In this document: positions 11,528 to 22,563 of the stretch, piece by piece
How the letters are laid out: each line of letters begins with the position of its first letter
Numbering within the stretch: the first letter of the stretch is position 1
Origin: Pinus tabuliformis
Lineage: Eukaryota; Streptophyta; Pinopsida; Pinales; Pinaceae
DNA: 64,000 nt
Direction: 5' to 3'
Assembly: GCA_031772625.1 (NCBI GenBank)
Contig: CM062813.1
Location: 764,150,720 to 764,214,719, forward strand
The notes under the pieces: generated by a model
Database searches by the model: none
Told to the model about the DNA's origin: nothing
What the model saw: only the letters and a program-made list of their open reading frames with translations
Made by a program: the position numbers and the translations under genes

Positions 11528-13566
11528 ATGTCCCCAACGAGGTCGAGATATAAGGATCTAGTGCTCGATTTGGTTGAACCTTTGCAAGATCAGCCTCGCA
11601 AATCCCGACGACCTCCCATGGTGGATGAAAAGAAAGACGAGGGGGCGGGAGATCCTATCAAAATCTTCTCGAAGAAGCCCTTGAGCGACAAAGGAACACG
11701 ATGATGGACAACTTTGCGCAGATCCTTCAGCGGCTACCCAAAGGCAACGCATTGACTTCCAACAGCTACTCTTGAAACGCCACACCCTTTAAGGTACAAG
11801 TTAATTTTGAAATCCCCATATTCGATGGTCAGATAGACACAGATGCCATAGATAAATGGTTAAATCTGCTAGAGGGTTATTTTTCTGTTCATGATTTCTC
11901 TAGTCAAGAAAAGATTATTTTTGCTTTTCTCAAAGCAGCCCCCCACGTCAAGGACTGGTGGGAAACCTACTGCGAGCAGAAGGATGAAATTACGGGCTCA
12001 CTATTTTCAGTCACACCCACTTGGAATTCATTCCTGGATGCCATCAAGGAGCAGTATTACCCTGTCAAAGGCTTTGAGCACAAATACATAAAGTGGACCA
12101 TGCTACGGTAGGGATGGGACCAAGATGTGCTGGAGTTCACAAATAGTTTTCATTTCCTTCACACACAGTTGGGTATCAAGGACTCTGAGCTGCATTTGGT
12201 ACTCAAATACCGCAGTTGCCTGCACATGTACATCTAGGAAGAGATGGAGTTCCTAAACATCTCATTTCTCCCCACGGCGTACCAATACACTGTCAAAATT
12301 GAGCAAAAGTTTAAACAAAAGAAATGAGACTTTGGATCTACGAATCTGAAGACCAAAGGACAAAGATAAGGCGGGGTGACCCAAGACAACCCGTCAAAGC
12401 CACAAGAAAAGAACAATACCACGAAGTCGAAGGACATAGGAAAGTGGTGTGAGTTCCACAAGAGCTCCACTCACAACACAAGTGAGTGTAGGACCAAGCA
12501 GTCGTTGGTGGTCGACTTGAAGGCTTTAGAATCATATGCATGTTCCAACCCTGAGTCAGAACCCAACAAGAGGAATGACAAAGGGAAACAGATCATTCAT
12601 GCAGAGACTAGCACCACTATTACCACCGCCAAGATCTAGAAGAATAAGCCTGAAGATCCAGAAGAGGGGGAGCGACTTTTCCACTCACAAATTTGGGTGA
12701 AGGGTTCGCCGCTGCAATTCATTGTTGATAGTGGGAGCCAAAATAACCTCATTTCAGCAGAGGTCGTGAAGCAATTGGGCCTACTGACTACACCACACCC
12801 GTAGCCATATAGTATCGGGTGTCTTCACCAAGGACGAGACCTACGAGTCCGCCAATAGTATCGCCTTCCCTATAGCATCAAGCCCTTCACAGACGAGGTA
12901 TTGTGTGATGTTTCACCTCTGGATGTTTGTGATGTATTATTAGGCCATCCATACTTGTAGACGTGACATGTTGTGTATGAATCAAGGCCTTGTGTTGTTA
13001 TTATTTCTTTGGGTAATTCATTATACAGGATACTAGAAGTAGCCCCACCTACCTCCACCTCTTTGATCGCTGCTCAAAAAGGCAGCAAGCTCATCTACCA
13101 GACTGGGAAATTCATTTTCTGTCTGGTTCGCTCCCAAAGGAAGGGAAAGATCGTCACCACATCCATGACCCCCGCGAAGGGTTCCTCCACGCAACAGTAG
13201 CAGCAGCAAAGGGATACGGCCAGGAAAGAACACAAGAACAGTTTCTCCTCACCCACAAGGGCACCACACAAGTTTCAGTAGGGCAACAAAGTTTAGTTTC
13301 ATCTGCAGAAAGAACTCCTTACAAGAGCCCATTAGAAGCTCAGACCACTCCGACATGCTCCTTACAGCATTACCAAGGTTGTGGGAAATAATTCTTTGGA
13401 GCAAAGCATTCCTCCATTCATTCGCTTGCACAGAGTGTTTAATGTGGAATGCCCTCTATCATGCTTCGCACCATTACTAGACACCTCAGAGATTGTAGAA
13501 CAACTCACTAGGGACCAAGTTTAGCAGATGGAGGAACTCAAGACAATTGGGACCATTGGTTCCTAG
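11528..13566 (+). pseudogene. Array unit 4: gag-protease-integrase-tail, decayed
   Basis: The gag Met is at 11528. A 1-bp loss in the KILLEE segment near 11665 shifts the frame, and SGNA to S-stop-NA repeats the change seen in unit 2. The zinc knuckle CEFH...HNTSEC follows 12376, with a TAG at 12637 where Gln is expected. The protease reads FIVDSGSQ near 12720. Downstream the reading frame is the same one, interrupted mainly at expected Gln codons. The SPTR-to-PHKF junction shows the same internal deletion. The terminal codon is TAG at 13564 rather than TAA. Confidence 0.85.
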
Positions 13567-13576
13567 GGGGGAGGAA

Positions 13577-14194
13577 TGATCCAGGTGGATGTTGGTGGCC
13601 ACCCACCTATCCCTCTTGGACCCCCACAACTGTCTCTGTCAGTTTTTCAGTTTCTTTATTTGTAGCACAATTTACTATTTTTAGCAATTTTTCAGGTCCT
13701 GAACTTTCCGAGCCGTTTTGAGGCCCTAAACGGCGTTTTTTGGGAAATCTGGGAGAAACATGGGTCCTTGGTCCAATTTTTATCTTCCCAAAGTTGTAGT
13801 CCTCAGATAGATCTTTCTAACGACCTATTGTGTGCGTTAAACGAAGATCGTATGCCAAAGTGACGACCCCGAGAAGTTGATGTACCAATTTACCCAAACG
13901 GGGCCCATAGTTTGACGTTTCATCTTCTAGGGTTATGTTTTTGGATGTTTGGGGTTTTCCATTGTTTCTCAACAATAAATATGCCTTCAAGCCTCATTGT
14001 AACACAGTTCAGAGGCATGTAGCTACCACATCTCTTCTCAGTGATAAGCTACCATCGCCCTAGCTGGTTTATTTGCATTTCTGTTTGTAAGCATATTTCA
14101 GTATTTTACATTAATGAAATGAAGTATTATTTACGCTGCATCTCTGTGTTTATGGTTAGCTCTGTAATTTGTTGTGTTCCTGTTTAAATCTGGA
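13577..14194 (+). repeat. Array LTR 5, truncated at its last bases
   Basis: Begins TGATCCAGG and runs to tttaaatctgga at 14194, where it joins internal sequence (agtagccccacc) instead of completing GGATCA and the primer site. The LTR end and the internal acceptor share CTGGA at the junction. Confidence 0.85.
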
Positions 14195-14722
14195 AGTAGC
14201 CCCACCTACTGCCACCTCTTTTTTCGCTGCTAAGAAAGGCAACAAGCTCATCTCCAGAGAAGGAAATTCATTTTTTGTCTGGTTCAATTCCAAAGCAAGG
14301 GGAAGATCATCACCACATCCATGACCCCCACGAAGAGTGCCTCCATGCAGAAGCAGTAGCAACAGAGGGATGCAGTCAGGAAAGAACACAAGAATAGATT
14401 CTCCTCACCCGCAGGGGCACCACACAAGTTTCAGGTGGGCAAAAAAGTTTGGCTACATCTGTAGAAAGAACGCCTTACAAGAGCCCATCAGAAGCTCAGA
14501 CCACTCCAACATGGTCCTTACAACATTTCCAAGGCTGTGGGAAATAATTCTTTGGATCACATTATTCCTCCATTCTTTCACTTGCACCGAGTGTTCAATG
14601 TGGAATGCCCTCTACCATGCTTCCCACCATTACTGGACACATCAGAGATTGCAGAACAGCTCACTAGGGACCAAGTTCCGCAGATGGAGGAACTCAACGC
14701 AATGGGGACCATTGCTTCCTAA
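14190..14722 (+). pseudogene. Array unit 5: short remnant, gag and protease deleted
   Basis: Only about 540 bp lie between LTR 5 and LTR 6. It starts in the protease-downstream spacer (equivalent to unit 3 near 10330), passes the SPAG-to-PHKF fusion, and ends with the GPY segment and tail, TAA at 14720. Primer site, gag and the protease core have been removed by the CTGGA-junction deletion, which explains the 1157-bp spacing. Confidence 0.85.
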
Positions 14723-14733
14723 GCGGGGAGGAA

Positions 14734-15339
14734 TGATCTAGGTGGATGTTGGTGGCCACCCACATATCCCACTTGGACCTCCACAACTGTCTCTGTTAGT
14801 TTTTCAGTTTCCTTATTTGTAGCACAATTTACTATTTTTAGCAGTTTTTTGGGTCCTGAACTTCTGGAGCCGTTTTGAGGCCCTAAACAACATTTTTTGG
14901 GAAATATCGTAGAAACATCAATTATCTAACTGATGTTGTTCTTCCCAAAGTTGTATTCCTTGGAGATATCTTTCTAACGAGCTACTGTGCGTGTCAAATG
15001 GAGATTGTATGCCAAAGTTACGACCCCGAGAAGTTGATGTACCAATTTACCCAAACGAAGTTCATCTTCTAGGGTTAGGTTTTTGGATGTTTAGGGTTTT
15101 CCATTATTTCTCAACAATAAATAGACCTTCGAGCCTCATTGTAACACAGTTTAGAGGCATGTAGCCGCCACATCTCTTCTCAGAGACAAGCTACCATCGC
15201 CCTAGCTCGTTTATTTCCATTTCTGTTTGTAAGCATATTTCAGTATTTTACATTAATGAAATGAAGTATTATTTTTGCTGCATCTTTGTGTTTATTGTTA
15301 GCTTTGTAATTTGTTGTGTTCCTGTTTAAATCTAGATTA
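14734..15339 (+). repeat. Array LTR 6
   Basis: This 606-bp copy starts TGATCTAGG and ends TAGATTA. It lacks about 18 bp in the segment that reads gggcccacagtttggcg in other copies. A primer site (gtggtatcagagggg) follows at 15340. Confidence 0.87.
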
Positions 15340-15380
15340 GTGGTATCAGAGGGGTATACTCTTCCTCTATTTTTCTTTGC

Positions 15381-17362
15381 ATGTCCCCAATGAGGTATGG
15401 ATATAAGGAGCTAGGGATCGATCTGGTTGAACCTTTGCGAGATCAACCTCGCAAATCCCGACGGCCTCCCATGGCAGATGAAAAGAAAGACAAGGGGGCA
15501 GGAGATCCTACCAAAATATTGCTCGAAGAAGCCCTCGAGCAACAAAGGAACGCGATGATGGACAACTTTGTGCAAATCCTTCAGCGGTTACCCAAAAGTG
15601 ACACATTGGCTTCCAAAAACTACTCTGGAAATGCCACACCCTTTAAGGTACAATTTAATTTTGAAATCCCCATAGTCGAGGGGTCAAATAGATGCAAATG
15701 TCGTAGATAGATGGTTAAATCTATTAGAGGATTATTTTTATGTTCATGATTTTTCCAGTCGGGAAAAGATTATTTTCTCTCTTCTCAAAGCAGCCCCCCA
15801 CGTCAAGGACTGATGGGAAACCTACTGTGAGCAGAAGGATGAAAGTACGGGCTCACTATTTTCAGCCACACCCACTTGGAATTCATTTCGAAACGCCATC
15901 AAGGAGCATTATTACCTTGTCAGAAGCTATGAGGAGAAATACATAAAGTGGACCATGTTGCGGCAGGGATGGGACCAAGATGTGTCAGATTTCAAAAACA
16001 GTTTTCATACCCTTCACACAGTTGGGTATCAAGGACTCTGAGCTGCATCTGGTACTCAAATACCGCGGCTGCCTACATAGAAACATCCAAGAAGAGATGG
16101 AGTTCCTGAACATCTCCTCGCTCAACATGGCATATCGATACACTATCAAAATTGAGCAGAAGTTTAAACAAAAGAAGTGAGACTTTGGATCTGCGAATCC
16201 GAAGACCAAAGGACAAAGGCAAGGCGGGGTGACCCAAGACAACCCATTGAAGCCGCAAGAAAATAGCAATGCCATGAAATCAAAGAAGGACATAGGAAAG
16301 TGGTGTGAGTTCCACAAGAGCCCCACTCACAACACAAGTGAGTGTAGGACCAAGCAGTCGTTGGTGGCCGAGTTGAAGGCTTCAGAATCATATGCATTTT
16401 CTGACCCTAAGTCAGAACCTGACAAGTGGAATGGAAAAGGGAAGCAGATCATTGATGACAAGGGGAAGTAACTTTTCCACTCACAAGTGTGGGTGAAGAG
16501 TTCACCGCTGCAATTCATTGTTGACAGTGGGAACCAAAAGAACCTCATTTCAGTAGAGGTCTTGAAGCGGTTGGGCCTACTCACTACACCACACCCACAG
16601 TCGTACAATATCGGGTGGCTTCACCAAGGACGAGATATCCGAGTCTGCCAGCAATGTTGCCTTCCCTACAGCATCAAGCCCTTCACAGACGAGGTATTGT
16701 GTGATGTTTCACCTCTGGATGTTTGTGATGTATTATTAGGCCATCCATACTTGTGGAGGCGACATTTTGTGTATGAATCAAGGCCCCATGTTGTTATTAT
16801 TTCTTTGGGTAATTCATTATACAAGATACCGGAATTAGCCCCACCTACTGCTACCTCTTTGATCGCTGCTAAGAAAGGCGGCAAGCTCATCTCCCAGACT
16901 AGGAAATTCATTTTATGTCTAGTTCGCTCCTAAAGTAAGGGGAAGATCGTCACCACATCCATGACCCTCGTGAAGGGTTCCTCCACTCTGCAGCAGCGGC
17001 AGCAGAGGGATACGGTCAAGAAAGAACACAAGAACAACTTCTCCTCATCCATAGGGGCACCACACAAGTTTCAGCTGGGCAACAAAGTTTGGTTACTTCT
17101 ACAGAAAGAACGCCTTACAAGAGCCCGACAGAAGCTCAGGCCACTCCGACATGGTCCTTACAACATTACCAAGGTTATGGGAAATAATGTTTTGGAGCAT
17201 AGCATTCCTCCATTCCTTCACTTGCATTTTTTTTTCAATGTGGAACGCCCTCTACCATGCTTCCCACCATTACTAGACACATCAGATATTGCAGAACAGC
17301 TCACGAGGGACCAAGTTCAGCAGATGGAGGAACTCAACGCAATGTGGACCATTACTTCATAA
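15381..17362 (+). pseudogene. Array unit 6: gag-protease-integrase-tail, decayed
   Basis: The Met at 15381 opens 109 clean codons of gag before a 1-bp insertion in the IFEGQ segment (gaggggtc near 15678). The zinc-knuckle segment lies at about 16295-16345. About 45 bp are lost before the LFHSQ segment. From 16487 the frame is open for 148 codons through protease FIVDSGNQ to a TAA at 16931 (expected CAA). From 16961 it is open for 133 codons through the SPTG-like/PHKFQ fusion, LRPLRHGPY, DTSDIAEQL and the tail, showing that protease spacer, integrase tail and terminal segment form one frame in the deleted form. Confidence 0.86.
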
Positions 17363-17373
17363 GGGGGGAGGAA

Positions 17374-18027
17374 TGGTCTAGGTGGATGTTGTTGGCCACC
17401 CATCTAGGAGCACATCATTATAAGCTACCACATCTCTTCTCAGTGATAAGCTACCATCACCCTAATTGTCTCTGTTAGTTTTTCAGTTTCCTTATTTGTA
17501 GCACAATATTTTAGCAGTTTTTCGGGTCCTGAACTTCTGGAGCCATTTTGAGGCCCTAAATGACATTTTTTGGGAAATATGGGAGCATCATGTGTCCCTC
17601 AAACAATTTTTCTCTTCCCAAAGTTGTATTCCTCGGATAGATCTTTCTAACAAGCTACTATGCGCGTTAAATGGAGATCGTATGCCAAAGTTACGACCCT
17701 GGGAAGTTGATGTACCAATTTACCCAAACGGGGCCCACAGTTTGGTTTTTCCTCTTCTAGGGTTAGGTTTTTGGATGTTTATGGTTTTCCATTGTTTCTC
17801 AACAATAAATAGGCCTTCGAGTCTCATTGTAACACAGTTCAGAGGCATGTAGCCGCCACATCTCTTCTCATAGATAAGCTACCATCACCCTAGCTGGTTT
17901 ATTTCCATTTCTATTTGTAAGCATATTTCAGTATTTTACATTAATGAAATGAAGTATTATTTTCGATGCATCTCTATGTTTATGGTTAGCTTTGTAATTT
18001 GTTGCGTTCTTATTTAAATCTGGATCA
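17374..18027 (+). repeat. Array LTR 7, right end of array, internally rearranged
   Basis: Starts TGGTCTAGG and ends CTGGATCA. At 17401-17463 the usual segment is replaced by pieces that match the integrase tail (ggagcacatcatt) and the 3' part of an LTR (the 5'-half of LTR 7 thus repeats sequence found again near 17850). No primer site follows; the next bases (atagggatattatgg) are unrelated flank. Confidence 0.83.
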
Positions 18028-19471
18028 ATAGGGATATTATGGAGAGATTCTCCCCCTGAATGAGTAGCCCCTTCAGCCATTATTATTCAAGTCATCAACC
18101 TTTCTATAATATTATCATGCATCAAAATAATTATTAAATCATAAAATCAAACTACATATATTCAACATGGTCATAACATTTCAATATTAGCTACTTCATC
18201 ATCACATATGAGAATGACATCAAATTTTCATGAAGAGTTAGAGTTTTATGATTAGGGAAGTAGACAGGTGATTCATCGTACTTCAAAGATCTTGAACACA
18301 ATATCACTTACTTAGCTTATGCCATCAAGTTAGGTCAACCATATTTTATCATATGTCACAATTGCTAAGCTAAGGTCAACAAGGAGATCTTGAGCAATAA
18401 CCTTATTGTTACACTTCCATTATCATGGTTGGCATGCTTATCACAAACAATATCAATAGTATTAAGCTACAATATATAAGAATCAATGTTCTATTCTTCT
18501 ATATGAAATCCATCATGTCTATAATGAAATATGCATGTCAAATATCAACTATATAAATATATCAAAAATCAATGTAGCTTTACCATGACTAGAATGTAAG
18601 ATACTTGTCGAATACCAAGTGCACCATCTCATCATAAATACCGTGAATAAAACTTACTTTCATATGCATGCATGAGCCATTTGTGAAGGTGATATACTCA
18701 TCATACTTGAGGGCTTACCTTGCCATCCAATATTGTAGTTGAAGCATAAAATTGAAACAATATATTATATATACCTTGTAGCATTCAAGTACTTGTGCAC
18801 GTTCTTATTTGACTTTGGTAGCAAGAGCACTTTGTCAACTTCCTTGTCATGGGAAATTGTAGCTCTTCTCTTCCTATACTAGCCATATTTTCCTGCATCT
18901 CAGATGCTCCTCAAGAAGGATCCACTTAACGCATCTCGTCAAGAGGTTATAAGTATAAAATACTCAAATATACATGCAGGAAGCATAATCAATGATCAAA
19001 TCAATAAATATAAACAAAATTAAATACATAAATAAGTAACATAAATCGAAATTATTTATATTCAATGAGAGGTGATCATCTCCCTCTTGAACTAGCCTTC
19101 AAAATTTGTGACTATCCATTGTCCATATAACATTGTTGCCTTCAATATTTCAACCAACTTCATCAGCAACTAGGTCTAATAGAGATTATCCCATCTAGGG
19201 ATTTATCAAATCCATCACAAGTGCTTTGAACATCTTCATATTGATCATGCTAGAGTTTCTATATTGCATATCTAAAATATTTTCCATAAACCAAGGTTTC
19301 TTCCAAACCCTAAACTCATAGTATCCATCAAACCCAAATAACCAGATTGCCTAGAGTTTCCTTCAAACCCTAGTATTATTTTAGGTCTCCTCCATATTCT
19401 CTTGCATCCATCAAAGTTGTGTCCATAGGGGTGATCTTCAATGACTTTTCTTCAACCCATATCTAATACCA
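18028..19471. other. AT-rich stretch, possibly leader of a minus-strand copia element
   Basis: No reading frame of note. Read on the - strand, 19454-19471 gives TGGTATTAGATATGGG, a diverged version of the initiator-Met primer site, directly beside the LTR at 19472-20489. Sequence to its left should therefore be the leader and gag of a minus-strand element, but no gag homology is recognisable down to 18028. Confidence 0.35.
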
Positions 19472-20489
19472 TGTTAATTTTTCTTAGGACTATATTGTTC
19501 TTTGCTTTGATAATTTCATTTCATTATTCCATATTAAATTCACCCCATAACATCATAAAATTATTCATATTTACATCATTATTCAGCAACATATGCAACT
19601 ATGTAGAAATAACAATACCATCATCGATGCAATAGAACATAAAGGAACAATAGAAGAAAATCATTCACACATAGAGACACCAGGATTGGTCGGAGACCAG
19701 GGAAAAACCTACAATGGGGAAAACCCTTTCAAATTATTCTTCTTATTAGATTGTCATTGAATGATTCAGCAAAGAGAGAGTACAATGATCCATATCTTCA
19801 ATCATAAACATATCCAGAAAAATCAACTAAAAAACATCCATGAGATGAACCCAACAATGCTCATATTCAAAACCCTAATTCAGAAGCCTTTAATGTACTT
19901 TCATTTTCGGCAGTCAATTGTCGAACACTGTGGTCAACAGGCGAAAACTTTGGACAACTGAAAAACCAAATCCTAGACTCCAATCACATGGATAGAGTGT
20001 CATTAATGCGGCTGAAACCCTCCAGTCACATGCATAGTCTACATGCTAGTGACTACATTTGAAACTTCCCCTTTACAAGCCTGCAACTGTGACCCAAAAC
20101 CCTAAAATAGAGATGTGAGCTTCGGAACCTGTAATTTATCCTTCGTGCAAATAAATTCTCTATGAACGCGCCTAAGACTTGTGCGAGCCAAAATCAAGAA
20201 AGAGAATAGAAGAATGTATCTTGATGATGTCCAAATGAGGTTGAGGTCATTTTTATTTATAGCCTTCCAAGGGTGTAAAATTTTCTTTAGGTATGGCCTG
20301 ATCAAATATGCACATGTGGCCTTATAATTCAAAAATACAATTTCCTTATCCAAGTTGAGCGCTTCAATAGTCAAAATTAGTCCTCTCGAAAAGAGGAATC
20401 TCATTCCATGGTTGGAATTTGTCAATGAGCTACCAAATTAAAAGAGCTTGTGGGATCCTAAATGTATATGGTGAACACAAGGCCCAACA
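19472..20489 (-). repeat. Probable Ty1/copia-type LTR
   Basis: The segment starts TGTTAA and ends CCCAACA on the + strand, so its ends are TGTT/AACA-like inverted. It contains the gagacaccaggatt ... gggaaaacc block typical of many plant copia LTRs (19672-19730). A primer-site remnant abuts its left end. No second LTR is seen, so it is a lone 5' LTR or partial element. It separates the array flank from a copia coding remnant on the right. Confidence 0.45.
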
Positions 20490-20865
20490 TATGCTATGTA
20501 GTTAATAAATTGAGTCAAGTTATGGTGAAGCTACCAAGTTGTATTGGAAGGTAGCAAAGAATGTGTTAAGATATATCAAAGGCACAACCAAGTATGGGTT
20601 ATGGTACAGGAGGATAGAGTGAGTGAAAATCCAAGGCTTCACTGACATAGATTGGGCAGGTATTCCATCAAACAGTAAAGGATTTCATGTGTTATCTTCA
20701 ATGTTGGCTTTGTGTTATGCTACCAACTCACAAAATAGAAGAAAAGATAGATCAATGACTTCAAAATTTTCCTCTTCGAGGGGGAAACCTCCTTTACATT
20801 ACATTAATGAAAAATTCTTGGATGATACAATTGATAATACCTCCTTGGTATATATAGGAGCCTAA
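20490..20865 (+). pseudogene. Ty1/copia reverse transcriptase-RNase H fragment
   Basis: Readable motifs are VNKLSQVMVK, KNVLRYIKGTTKYGLWY and GFTDIDWAG, the conserved segment that joins RT to RNase H in copia polyproteins (the TDADWAG core, here TDIDWAG, carries an active-site Asp of RNase H). Stops and at least one frameshift lie between them. Homology fades after about 20720. The 5' side is cut exactly by the LTR at 19472-20489, suggesting that element inserted in or replaced part of this one. Confidence 0.7.
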
Positions 20866-22558
20866 GGGGTCACAACATAATCAAAGCCTACATAACTATA
20901 ATAATGGAAGGGCATGTTCAGTGAAAATTTTAAGAACCCCCCCTAAATTTATAAATATAATAAATGGGCGAATCTCCATGGTATATAGGAAAAATGGAAG
21001 GCGATTTTATCAATAATATAATATGTATATATAATTTTTTGGTGAATCTCTCACCAGGCATGGCGAATATTTTACTCAATTATAAAATCTTGTAAGATCT
21101 TGGCGAGTCTTTCACTAAATAATAAAACTTTGTAAAGTCCTAGTGAATCTTAGCATAGGCTACATGCTGGTTTAATTCCCCCATTTAAATAGGCTACATT
21201 CCAGGTGAATACCATGGGTCAATACCATGTGCCATTTTTATTTTTATTAATTCTAATATTAGGGTTAATAATGGTTTTTTGCATGGTATTAATAACAATC
21301 TAGTCCATGCTATTTGTCCCATGGTATTTTGGCCATAGGTTTCACCTAAATATAACCCATTTTTTGAGTGTTCATAAATATAAGGTGATTTATGGAGTAA
21401 TATAAAAAAAAATGTTTTATTTGTTTACCATACCTCTCGTTTATTTATATTTTTATTAATTTACCATACCTCTTTTACAAATATGGTATTTGGCCCATAG
21501 GATTCACTTAAATAAAACCTCTTTCTTGAGCCTTCATAAATAGAATGAGGGTTATGGACTAAATATAAAAAGAGGTTTTATTTATTTACGATACGTCTAG
21601 TTTATTTATATTTTTATTTATTTACCATACCTTTTGAGTAAGTATAAAAAGACGTTTTATTTATTTACCATACCTCCACTTTACTTATATTTTTATTTGT
21701 TTACACCCTTACATGTATATAAGGTGACTTATGGAGTAAATATAAAAAATGTTTTATTTATTTACCATACCTCTCATTTATTTATATTTTTATTAATTTA
21801 CCATACCTATTTTATAAATATAGTATTTGGCCCAGAGGATTCACTTAAATAAAACCTATTCTTGAAAATGGGCGAATGGATTCACTTAAATAAAACCTAT
21901 TCTTGAAAATGGGCGAATGGAAGGTTGTAAGTCCTAATTTCAAGGGCTAAATTTACCTTTTTTACCCTCTCCCTTAAAATAAGGTGGGTTATTTGAGGTG
22001 ATTTGTAAAAATGTACTATGATACAAAATATTCACCCACTAAAAATTTAAAACCCCTTAATTTCCCCAAAGGGAACATTCGCCCCTAAAATTATCCTTGG
22101 GCATGTTGATTGAAAAAAATGACCTTTCAACATTTTAAGGGAGACCACCTGGTTGGGAACTTAAAACATTTCCTTTTATGTTGAAATGGTGGTTACGATT
22201 GGTTCAATTGGCAGTTACCCTCTCTCTATCTCTACAGCTTAAAGTATGACTTTCATCTACCAATAGGGAAGAGACATCAGAGCAACTCGTCTTGTTGATC
22301 AAGCAAGAAGTGATCCTTAAGATGACTTTATGGCCCTTCAAAACCACTCTAAAGACTACCTCTTTGATAAGAGGACTTCTAGGAGTGTAGATTTAACTCT
22401 AAATGCTAATAAATCCTAGAATTTAAGCAAAAGAATATAAATCCTAAACCTATCTTGATTATGAAGATGTAGATTGTTGGGTGTAATATAGGGCATATTA
22501 ATGGACCAACATTTAATTGTCAATCCAGGAGTTTGTCAAATTCGAGGTGCAACATTGG
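20866..22558. repeat. AT-rich intergenic region with nested direct repeats
   Basis: No gene. Between about 21360 and 21920 the motif tttatttatttaccatacctc recurs about six times with related flanks (aaaaagaggttttatt). At 21837-21918 a 41-bp unit (ggattcacttaaat...gggcgaat) is perfectly or nearly perfectly duplicated in tandem. GGGCGAAT and its complement recur at both edges (about 20967 and 22076), but no clear transposon ends were found. Confidence 0.55.
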
Positions 22559-22563
22559 AAATG
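22559..22563. other. Target-site duplication of element E, left copy (AAATG)
   Basis: AAATG lies immediately left of the left LTR and recurs at 53857-53861 immediately right of the right LTR. LTR ends were set by aligning both LTRs, so the match at exactly these positions is informative. Confidence 0.75.

Larger units (their letters stand above)
2784..18027 (+). mobile_element. Tandem array of non-autonomous Ty3/gypsy chromovirus units (7 LTRs, 6 internal regions)
   Basis: LTRs start at 2784, 5460, 8175, 10866, 13577, 14734 and 17374, so the spacings are 2676, 2715, 2691, 2711, 1157 and 2640 bp. Adjacent internal regions share one LTR between them. Each LTR begins TGATC/TGGTC and ends at ATCA or a decayed form, except LTR 5 which is cut short. 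A primer site related to TGGTATCAGAGGGG follows six of them (3406, 6082, 8790, 11488, 15341 and equivalent; absent after LTR 5 and LTR 7). A polypurine tract (AAGGGGGGAGGAA or near) precedes each LTR. All units lie in + orientation. Repeated unequal exchange between LTRs, or tandem amplification, could build this; separate insertions would need their own LTR pairs and target duplications. The array is truncated on the left near 2500. Confidence 0.85.

Noticed and set aside
2784..18027. CRISPR-like or host tandem gene array
   Set aside because: The repeat units have LTR ends, primer sites, polypurine tracts and gag-protease motifs, so they are retroelements.
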